From: Planctomycetota bacterium
Lineage (GTDB): Bacteria > Planctomycetota > B15-G4 > JADJEK01
Direction: 5' to 3'
DNA length: 34,233 nucleotides
Assembly: GCA_016213895.1 (NCBI GenBank)
Contig: JACQZJ010000026.1
Span: forward strand, 1-34,233
This document shows, in pieces, positions 22,801 to 27,551 of this stretch. Both the position numbers and the translations under genes were made by a program. The number at the start of each line of letters is the position of its first letter. Within the stretch, counting starts at the first letter, position 1. The notes under the pieces were generated by a model. It saw only the letters and a list, made by a program, of their open reading frames with translations, had not been told where the DNA came from and ran no database searches.

Positions 22801-25010
22801 AGAAGCAGCTCGACGCTCACGGCGGAAGCGCGTGGCTCGCCGCGGCGCTCGAGGAAGGCCGCGCCGTGCTTCTCCTCGACGGGCTGGACGAGGTCCTGGA
22901 CCCGGCGCTCCGCACCCGGGCGGCCGCGATCATCCGCGAGTTCCTGCAGGAACACGAGCGCTGCCCGTTCGTGGTCTCGAGTCGGCCGTCGGGCCTGCAG
23001 GAAGGCAACCGCCATGCCTTCCAGTCGGTCGGGCTGGTCCACGCCCAGGTGCAGGACCTCGACGAGGAGCGGGTCGCGCGCTTCGTCCGCGCGTGGTATC
23101 GCGCGCTGATCGCCAATCCCGACAAGGCCGAGGCCGAGACGCAGGACCTGCTGCACCGCATCGCCGGCAAAGCGGCGCGGACCATCCGCGATTTCACGCG
23201 GAAGCCGATCCTGCTCACGGCGTTGGCCGTGGTCCACCAGACGACGGCGCGCCTCCCCGAGAGGAAGGCCGACCTGTACGAGCACTGCGTGCGGGCCCTG
23301 ACCTACCTGTGGGACGACGTCAAGTTCCGCGACATGGCGGACCGGCAGGACGTGTTCACCGCCGACGACAAGCTGAAGTTGCTGCAGCGCATCGCGGCAT
23401 ACATGTTCCGGAACGACTCCCAGACCATCGAGCGCGAAGCAGTCATCCGGCTCGTCTGCGGCCTGCCAGGCGGGAAGGGCCTCGACCACCTGCGGGAGGC
23501 CCTGGAGGAAGCGGGGGCGGATGACGCGGCGCGGTCGCGGTTGGAAGGTGCCCTGGGCCGAGCCCTCGAGCTTCCCGAGGTTCGGAACGTCGCCGAGCTG
23601 CGCGCGCTGGTGGAGCGGGCGCGCGACTTGCCGAACGAGGTGAACCGCGCCGACCTCCAGCACTACCTCGACCTCTCGGCGGGCATCCCCGGAGGGAGGG
23701 ATCTCGGGGAAATGCAGATCCAGACGGCGCTCGCTGCCCTGGCGGAGCGCAGCGGCGTGCTGATCCCCGAGGGATTCGAGGGCTACCGCTTCCGCCACTT
23801 CAGCTTCCAGGAGTTCCTGATGGCGCGCTGGCTGGGGCGCGAAGCCAAGCAGAAGATCATCGCGCTGGCGCCGCGCATTCCGGACTGGCCGGACGTCGCC
23901 CAGCTCGCGGTCGGCTACAGGGCGATCGGCTCGCCGCAGGACGCGACCATGATGGCGCGGGACCTGCTGGCGGACGGGCTTGCGGCCGCGGCGGAGCAGC
24001 CCCAGCGTAAGCACAAGGTGCTCGAGGTGACGGCGCGGACGATCCTGGACCTGATCGAGTACCAGGCGCCGGATCTTGCGCTCGTGTGGAAGAAGGAGAA
24101 GGACGCCTTTCTCGGCGTGCTGAACGACCGGGAGCAGAAGGCCGACTTCGCCTGCAGGCTGGCGGTGGGGGAGATGCTGGGGAAGCTCGGGGATCCGCGG
24201 CTGGCGGACGAAGAACGCTGGGTAGAGGTGCCGGCCGGGCCGTTCCGGATGGGCTCGGATGAAGGCGCTCCGGACGAGAAGCCGGTGCGCCGAGTGCACG
24301 TGTCGGCCTTCCGCATCCAGCGCTGGCCGGTGACGATCGGAGAGTACGGCACGTTCGTGTTGGACGGTGGCTACGGCGAGTGGAAGCTCTGGGACGCCGA
24401 GGGTTGGGAGTGGAGATCGAAGAAGTCGGAGGAGACGCCAGGCCGGTGGGAGAGGCAGCTCCAGAAGCCATCGAACCACCCGGTCACCGGCATGTCCTGG
24501 TGGGCGGCGCAGGCCTTCTGCCGCTGGCTGTCGCGGCGGACGCGGAACCTGCCGGAGGGATTCGAGATCCGGCTGCCCACGGAGGCGGAGTGGGAGAAGG
24601 CGGCGCGGGGCGGGCTCGAGCTGGCGAACGGTCGCGAGAACCCCGCGCCCGATCGCGAGTACCCGTGGGACGGGGAGCTCGACGAAAGCAAGGTCAATGG
24701 GTGGAAACTGGGTCACCGCGGGACGACTCCGGTCGGCATCTTCCCTGCCGGCCACGGCCCGTACGGGACCTGGGACCAGAGCGGCAACGTGTGGGAGTGG
24801 TGCGGCGACTGGTACGGCCCGTACCGCAAGGACGACCTGAAGGACCCCACTGGACCTGAGAAGGGGGAATACCGGGCCGCGCGTGGCGGCTCGTTCGCAT
24901 TCATCCGGCGCAGCCTGCGCGTGTCGTTCCGCCTCGGCTGGTGGCAGCCGGAACTCCGCGGCGACGTCCTCGGTTTCCGCTGCGTCGCCGCCCCTGTCCG
25001 GGGACCTTGA
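19815..25010 (+). CDS. SIR2-NACHT conflict NTPase with TPRs and DGR-diversified FGE/CLec-like C-terminus
   Basis: This 1731-residue protein has, in order, an alpha/beta N-terminal domain of the kind found before TPRs (about 20-190; FRLLLAVHDDPAVRRDVAARL ... [26 protein letters not shown]), kinesin-light-chain-like TPRs (about 220-465), SIR2 (about 500-780) and NACHT (about 905-1250). An FGE-sulfatase/C-type-lectin-like domain follows (about 1467-1728). SIR2 has VGSGIS, TTNWD with N606 and LHGD with H650, so NAD cleavage is likely. NACHT has GDPGSGKTT (K932) and LLLDGLDEV (D1022). The last 40 residues coincide with VR1. In this class, ligand sensing at the C-terminus is thought to trigger NTP-dependent oligomerisation and effector toxicity. 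The start is TTG with weak AGGGG upstream; a different nearby start is possible. Confidence 0.92.
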   Translation: MKRKKTPRSRKPGSGAAQADSEYRALVLAARDAGGFRLLLAVHDDPAVRRDVAARLETDLRARSIDLVQVDLAESPEEGTLLETVHSRVEAASRSDARLVVSVVGLDSRLDFSPGAPVGVRFLEDANLHRDAFPKACPFPLIFWLTPLAATALARSAPDLSHWRSATFDFCGPLRVDPSDFASTSALEKHEHVAALVERLQRLESVPGADSPAQLRAKADLLVRLGIAQLATGAIRKAVDILTRALEIARQIGDPRIEGRVLGNLGMARLQAGDVRDGIQLHEEQLEIARRVGDRESENMALLHLGVGHSKLDDRATAIRLWTECADRARESRNWPMERKAAGNLVIGHLKQDDHAAALRLAERELQCASEFGDRAGVAEFESLLSQAQLLAGDLVQAVEHGERSLEMARELGDRLLEAQASWNLGLAYQHAGELPKALELMRVRLEYAREIQLPDLEKTSAQVAALEERVVGKEPKTQGTTKQTVEAWKEPLEPLRRRLHEGKNVVLPLVGSGISQGLPSWRAVVRELLDRVKPVAARDEIVQLHGKPEEDRADLLGLASEIEIELGKEAVRDVLKRTFERPAAPAPSVYELIAALPVDHFATTNWDPWLSSAVRRKHLGETVQVFTPMDPEGFENVLADAAATVWMLHGDAARPASCVLTRGAYDSLILNNRTWRTGVTTLLHHRTWLFLGYSLTDPDVEFLLKLWKQVYPESGTKHLLLTAEPSPRRARALRALGVDVVEYSSDHGHAELSRILRFLATPPVSPPVAGTTKTKKGAASTAPPDAWWKHVEFECSGVLLSGLLGDKPAPPLKLEDVYVPLLAPRTDLEPRVEAKTERDDDTLKTLVKALQEDAAKVADKVLTAALRGAGVGKDDASAKATVEDTRRRLLEIPKNRLDGEAVRRVLATLELDAVLRRHKRLLVEGDPGSGKTTTLKHVAMALVKAHRGEGDAARCMGFAAGAVPVFVPLRDFWTHLRSAKSHDPDCAARLLEYLEKQLDAHGGSAWLAAALEEGRAVLLLDGLDEVLDPALRTRAAAIIREFLQEHERCPFVVSSRPSGLQEGNRHAFQSVGLVHAQVQDLDEERVARFVRAWYRALIANPDKAEAETQDLLHRIAGKAARTIRDFTRKPILLTALAVVHQTTARLPERKADLYEHCVRALTYLWDDVKFRDMADRQDVFTADDKLKLLQRIAAYMFRNDSQTIEREAVIRLVCGLPGGKGLDHLREALEEAGADDAARSRLEGALGRALELPEVRNVAELRALVERARDLPNEVNRADLQHYLDLSAGIPGGRDLGEMQIQTALAALAERSGVLIPEGFEGYRFRHFSFQEFLMARWLGREAKQKIIALAPRIPDWPDVAQLAVGYRAIGSPQDATMMARDLLADGLAAAAEQPQRKHKVLEVTARTILDLIEYQAPDLALVWKKEKDAFLGVLNDREQKADFACRLAVGEMLGKLGDPRLADEERWVEVPAGPFRMGSDEGAPDEKPVRRVHVSAFRIQRWPVTIGEYGTFVLDGGYGEWKLWDAEGWEWRSKKSEETPGRWERQLQKPSNHPVTGMSWWAAQAFCRWLSRRTRNLPEGFEIRLPTEAEWEKAARGGLELANGRENPAPDREYPWDGELDESKVNGWKLGHRGTTPVGIFPAGHGPYGTWDQSGNVWEWCGDWYGPYRKDDLKDPTGPEKGEYRAARGGSFAFIRRSLRVSFRLGWWQPELRGDVLGFRCVAAPVRGP
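24876..24995 (+). repeat. DGR variable repeat VR1
   Basis: A 120-nt segment aligns without gaps to the template repeat at 26142-26261. The 5' 21 bases and 3' 27 bases are identical. In the 72-nt core, 18 of 21 template adenines are replaced (for example AAC to TTC, CTC, GGC, GTC, CGC; TAC to TTC), against 7 of 51 other bases. This adenine bias is the signature of mutagenic retrohoming. It encodes residues about 1688-1727 of the SIR2-NACHT protein, in the frame RGGSF...LGFRCVAAP. Confidence 0.93.
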
Positions 25011-25037
25011 CGCTCGTCCTTGAGCCTTGATCTTCTT

Positions 25038-25060
25038 GGCCCCGAGCGAAGCGAGGGGCC
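25038..25060 (+). repeat. Hairpin 3' of VR1 (candidate DGR target mark)
   Basis: GGCCCC and GGGGCC form a 6-bp stem enclosing tandem G-A mismatches and the core GCGAAGC, a sequence known for unusually stable DNA mini-hairpins. It lies 43 bases after VR1 and recurs after VR2, not after TR. In the Bordetella phage DGR a hairpin downstream of VR stimulates homing, so an equivalent role is a reasonable inference. Similar GAGCGAAGCGA hairpins are also common gene-end elements in GC-rich genomes. Confidence 0.5.
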
Positions 25061-25070
25061 GCCGCGGAAG

Positions 25071-25120
25071 TCGTTTCCGCACCTTCCCGCGTGCTTCCGC
25101 GAATTTCCGCGGGTTTCCGC
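25071..25120 (+). repeat. Five 10-bp phased repeats, consensus nnnTTTCCGC
   Basis: Five consecutive 10-mers in exact register end in TTTCCGC or a close variant (tcgTTTCCGC, accTTCCCGC, gtgCTTCCGC, gaaTTTCCGC, gggTTTCCGC). They follow the VR1 hairpin and lie 50 bases before the HTH gene start. The 10-bp period equals about one helical turn, so all copies face the same side of the DNA. A matching array follows VR2. Confidence 0.7.
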
Positions 25121-25146
25121 GACGCGCGCGGACCGCTTCTCCGCTT

Positions 25147-25164
25147 CACGTTCCACGGAACGTG
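25147..25164. promoter_or_regulatory. Perfect inverted repeat at HTH gene start, candidate operator
   Basis: CACGTTCC-AC-GGAACGTG is a perfect 8-bp dyad ending five bases before the ATG of the HTH gene, overlapping where its ribosome site should be. Its position suggests autoregulation by the HTH protein, controlling the whole accessory/RT operon. Confidence 0.5.
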
Positions 25165-25169
25165 GACTC

Positions 25170-25781
25170 ATGGACCTGACCCCCAAGGAAGCGGCGCGCT
25201 ATCTCGGCAAGTCCGAGCGGATGGTCCGCTACCTCCTCAAGTCTGGGAAACTGCCCGGCCGCAAGCAGGACGACAAGTGGCGGATCCCCAAGGACGCCCT
25301 CGAGCCGCTGCTCTCCGACCAGCAGCGCGCCGAGCGCCGCGAACGCGTCGCTGACCTCCGGGAGCGCCTCGACCAGTCGCTCGGCGAGCTGCAGCCGGCC
25401 GCGAAGGACGAGAGCGGGCGCAGCTTCTACTCGGTGCGCGACGTCCGCCTCTTCGGCGCCCTCATCCAGGTTCTCGCCGAGGTGGAGCAGCTCGAGGCGC
25501 CCGCCCTGGCCCGCGTCGCCGACTCGCTTCGCGCCTGCCTCCGGCACCTCGCCGACGGCATCCACCAGTTCGAGATACCCGTGAAGCTCGACCGGCTCAC
25601 GCGCGCGCGCACGGACCTGTGCACCGCGCTGGCCGATCTGCTGGTGCACGCGACGTCCAGCGAGTCGTCGGCGGTCGTTCCCCTCGCCGACCGCATCGAG
25701 GGCGAGATGCTGCGCTCGCTGAACGGCCTGCTGCGGCGCGTCGAGCGCCGCCGTCGCAGGCCCGCGGGAGGCGCCGCGTGA
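25170..25781 (+). CDS. MerR/excisionase-like helix-turn-helix protein of the DGR cassette
   Basis: Residues 1-50 (MDLTPKEAARYLGKSERMVRYLLKSGKLPGRKQDDKWRIPKDALEPLL) form an HTH_17-type winged helix as in excisionases and MerR-like regulators. A charged helix follows (about 52-72), then an all-helical C-terminal region (about 90-195; SFYSVRDVRLFGALIQVLAEVEQLEAPALARVADSLRACLRHLADGIHQFEIP) with no motif I recognise, and a basic end. The 203-residue gene overlaps the Avd gene by four bases (GTGA) and is preceded by a perfect dyad and by the phased repeats that end the VR1 region. It may regulate the cassette or bind the target-site repeats; both are inferences from position. Confidence 0.78.
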   Translation: MDLTPKEAARYLGKSERMVRYLLKSGKLPGRKQDDKWRIPKDALEPLLSDQQRAERRERVADLRERLDQSLGELQPAAKDESGRSFYSVRDVRLFGALIQVLAEVEQLEAPALARVADSLRACLRHLADGIHQFEIPVKLDRLTRARTDLCTALADLLVHATSSESSAVVPLADRIEGEMLRSLNGLLRRVERRRRRPAGGAA

Positions 25782-26116
25782 GCGACCTGCAGGCGCCCCT
25801 CTTCGTCCGCTCCTACGACGTGGCGCGGGAGATCCTGGAGCGGACCGCGCACTTCCCGCGGCAGCAGCGCTTCGTGCTGGCGAGACGTGCCGAGGAGGCG
25901 GCCCTCGACCTCGTGGAGAACGTGGCGCTGGCGCTGCAGTCGAAGGCGGGCCGGATCGACCGCGTCGTCGCCGCCGACCTGGCGCTGACCCGGCTGCGGC
26001 TCGCCTGGCGGCTCGCGCGCGATCGCCGCCACGTGAACGAGCGGGGCTTCCAGCACGTCGCCCTCCAGCTTGGCGAGATCGGCCGGATGCTGGGGGGCTG
26101 GCAGCGGAAGCTTTGA
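25778..26116 (+). CDS. avd: Avd-like four-helix-bundle DGR accessory protein
   Basis: The 112-residue protein starts at a GTG overlapping the HTH stop. It has four amphipathic helices: SYDVAREILERTAHFPRQQRFVLARRAEEAALDLVENVALAL, then RIDRVVAADLALTRLRLAWRLARDRR, then FQHVALQLGEIGRMLGGWQRKL. This is the layout of Avd and of the related four-helix S23-type family: an aromatic-containing first helix, a FP-x-x-QR/F-x-LA turn, and a basic third helix. Avd forms a pentamer that binds the reverse transcriptase and the template RNA and is needed for mutagenic retrohoming. Its place, directly before the TR and RT, fits the standard avd-TR-RT order. The symbol is by analogy. Confidence 0.82.
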   Translation: MSDLQAPLFVRSYDVAREILERTAHFPRQQRFVLARRAEEAALDLVENVALALQSKAGRIDRVVAADLALTRLRLAWRLARDRRHVNERGFQHVALQLGEIGRMLGGWQRKL

Positions 26117-26141
26117 GACGACAGATGACGGAGCGGCCGGC

Positions 26142-26261
26142 GCCGCGCGTGGCGGCTCGTTCCACAACGACCGCAACAGGCTGCGCGTGTCGTACCGCAA
26201 CGACTGGAGGCAACCGGCGAACCGCAACGACAACCTCGGTTTCCGCTGCGTCGCCGCCCCT
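26142..26261 (+). repeat. DGR template repeat (TR)
   Basis: This 120-nt non-coding repeat matches VR1 and VR2 end to end. Read in the VR frame it would encode RGGSFHNDRNRLRVSYRNDW and on to NLGFRCVAAP. It holds 21 adenines, all in the central 72 nt; the 21-nt 5' and 27-nt 3' flanks contain none on this strand. Adenines sit mostly in AAC, GAC, AGG, TAC and CAA codons, where replacement by any base never gives a stop. The 3' 27 nt are identical in TR and both VRs and would act as the homing anchor. Confidence 0.93.
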
Positions 26262-26362
26262 CCTCGAAGACCCAGCCCGTCCGGGATGCGGCGGTCCGTG
26301 GTGCACCGCCGCGCGCGACGGGCCGGGTCCAGGCCGCTCCGGGGCGAACTGATCGCCCGCCC

Positions 26363-26414
26363 GGCCCGTCCGTTCTGGTAGGGCAAACGCCCGAACGTCC
26401 GGACGGGCCCTTTT
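26363..26414 (+). terminator. Long hairpin with T-run between TR and RT
   Basis: GGCCCGTCCG pairs with CGGACGGGCC, with an internal GGGC-AAAC-GCCC hairpin and extra TTC/GAA pairing, followed by CTTTT. It looks like a rho-independent terminator 22 bases before the RT start. It could limit RT expression relative to the template RNA, or be the folded spacer used to prime cDNA. Confidence 0.6.
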
Positions 26415-26436
26415 CCTGCACCGCCGAGGAACGACC

Positions 26437-27438
26437 ATGCGCACGTGCCGGAACCTCTTCGAGAGGGTCATCGCCACGGACAACCTGTTCGCTGCCTGGA
26501 GCGACGCGCGGCGCGGCAAGCGGCGGCGGCCGGACGTGGCGCGGTTCGAGCTGGACGCGGAGTCGCGCCTCCTCGATCTGCGGCGGCTGCTCTTGTCGGG
26601 AGAGTGGCGGCCGGGGCGGTACCGCACCCACGTCCTGCGCGAGCCGAAGAAGCGCCTCATCGCCGCGGCGCCGTTCGCGGACCGCGTGGTCCACCATGCC
26701 ATCCACCGGGTGATCGAGCCGCCGCTCACGCGCCGCTTCCTTCCTGGGACCTTCGCCTGCCGGCCGGGGTTCGGGACCCATCGCGGCGTGCTGGCGTTCC
26801 GCGGTGGGCTGCTGCGCCACCGGTTCGTCGCCCGGCTCGACATCCGCCGCTACTTCCTGGAGGTCGACCACAGAGTCCTGCTCGCAGTGCTGGGTCGAAC
26901 GATCCGGGATCGACGAATGATGGAGCTGCTCGCCCGGATCCTTTCGAGCGGCGCGGCGCTCTACTCCGATCCGCGGGTGCTGGACGCCCTCGGCGTCGGC
27001 GCGGTCTACCGCCCGTCGCCGGCGAAGGGGCTGCCCATCGGCAACCTCACGAGCCAGCTCTTCGCCAACCTCTACCTGGACGGGCTGGACCACTTCGTGA
27101 AGCGCGAGCGGAAGGTCGCGGGGTACTGCCGCTACATGGACGACGTGGTCCTGTTCGGCGACAGGAAAGGGGAGCTGCGGGACCACCTGGACGCGTGCGT
27201 CGACTGGCTCACGCGCGAGCGGCGGCTGGAAGCGCACCGGCTCGTGGTGACGCGGACGGAGGGGGAGCACCGGTTCCTGGGGCACGTGGTCTCGCGCGCC
27301 GGGATCCGCCCGCGGGCGCGGACGGTCAAGCGTCTGGTGCGGCGGGCAAGGGAGAAGGGTCGACTCGCCGGCAGCGAGCGGCGGCGGGACGAGTGGGAGC
27401 GGGAGCTGGTCGCGAACGTCCGGGCCGTGTCCCTCTGA
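26437..27438 (+). CDS. DGR reverse transcriptase
   Basis: The 333-residue enzyme has the reverse transcriptase blocks in order: LREPKKRLIAAAPFADRVVHHAI (about 67-90), PGTFACRPGFGTHRGV (about 104-120), ARLDIRRYFLEVDH (motif A, about 132-145), and GLPIGNLTSQLFANLYLDGLDHF (about 195-217), which carries the [L/I]GxxxSQ form typical of DGR enzymes. The catalytic YMDD lies in GYCRYMDDVVLFG, and HRFLGHVVSRAG follows. It lacks maturase, endonuclease or RNase H domains. It copies TR RNA with adenine-specific errors for transfer into VR1 and VR2. GAGGAA precedes the ATG. The stop lies two bases before the phased repeats of the VR2 side. Confidence 0.94.
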   Translation: MRTCRNLFERVIATDNLFAAWSDARRGKRRRPDVARFELDAESRLLDLRRLLLSGEWRPGRYRTHVLREPKKRLIAAAPFADRVVHHAIHRVIEPPLTRRFLPGTFACRPGFGTHRGVLAFRGGLLRHRFVARLDIRRYFLEVDHRVLLAVLGRTIRDRRMMELLARILSSGAALYSDPRVLDALGVGAVYRPSPAKGLPIGNLTSQLFANLYLDGLDHFVKRERKVAGYCRYMDDVVLFGDRKGELRDHLDACVDWLTRERRLEAHRLVVTRTEGEHRFLGHVVSRAGIRPRARTVKRLVRRAREKGRLAGSERRRDEWERELVANVRAVSL

Positions 27439-27440
27439 TC

Positions 27441-27480
27441 CGCGGAAAGGCGCGGAAATCCGCGGAAATGCACGGAAACG
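27441..27480 (-). repeat. Four 10-bp phased repeats 3' of VR2
   Basis: Four 10-mers in exact register on the plus strand (CGCGGAAAgg, CGCGGAAAtc, CGCGGAAAtg, CACGGAAAcg) are the reverse complement of the TTTCCGC array found after VR1. Seen from VR2 they follow the hairpin, in the same order and spacing as at VR1. Confidence 0.7.
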
Positions 27481-27491
27481 ATTTCCGCGGC

Positions 27492-27513
27492 GGCCCCTCG
27501 CTTCGCTCGGGGC
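27492..27513 (-). repeat. Hairpin 3' of VR2 (candidate DGR target mark)
   Basis: On the minus strand GCCCC and GGGGC form a 5-bp stem around the same GAGCGAAGCGA core as the VR1 hairpin, 53 bases beyond VR2. Sequence between VR2 and hairpin also matches the VR1 side in part (TTGAGCCTTG then TCTTCT), so the two 3' regions share ancestry beyond the coding sequence. Confidence 0.5.
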
Positions 27514-27551
27514 GAAGAGGACCGGAGAAGACCAAGGCTCAAAGGCAAACT

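Larger units (their letters stand above)
26117..26414 (+). ncRNA. Probable DGR template RNA (TR plus structured spacer)
   Basis: The 320-base gap between Avd and the RT holds the TR followed by a GC-rich spacer ending in a hairpin and TTTT. In studied DGRs the functional RNA runs from the end of avd through TR into a spacer that is required to prime cDNA synthesis. The limits given are the gene end and the end of the T-run; true ends are unknown. Weak antisense and sense frames across it look like shadows. Confidence 0.55.

Noticed and set aside
24213-25010. Active formylglycine-generating enzyme
   Set aside because: The active-site cysteine positions fall in the variable repeat and are not conserved; no sulfatase gene is nearby.
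21447-25082. Minus-strand open frame of 1211 codons opposite the SIR2-NACHT gene
   Set aside because: No motif and low-complexity Arg/Leu composition; it is the shadow of a gene with intact SIR2, NACHT and FGE motifs.
25071-25120. CRISPR array or origin iterons
   Set aside because: Units are only 10 bp with no spacers and no cas or replication gene nearby; the same array sits after VR2, tying it to the DGR targets.
26437-27438. Group II intron or retron reverse transcriptase
   Set aside because: No maturase or endonuclease domain and no intron RNA or msr/msd structure; the SQ-type motif, Avd and TR/VR pair identify a DGR.
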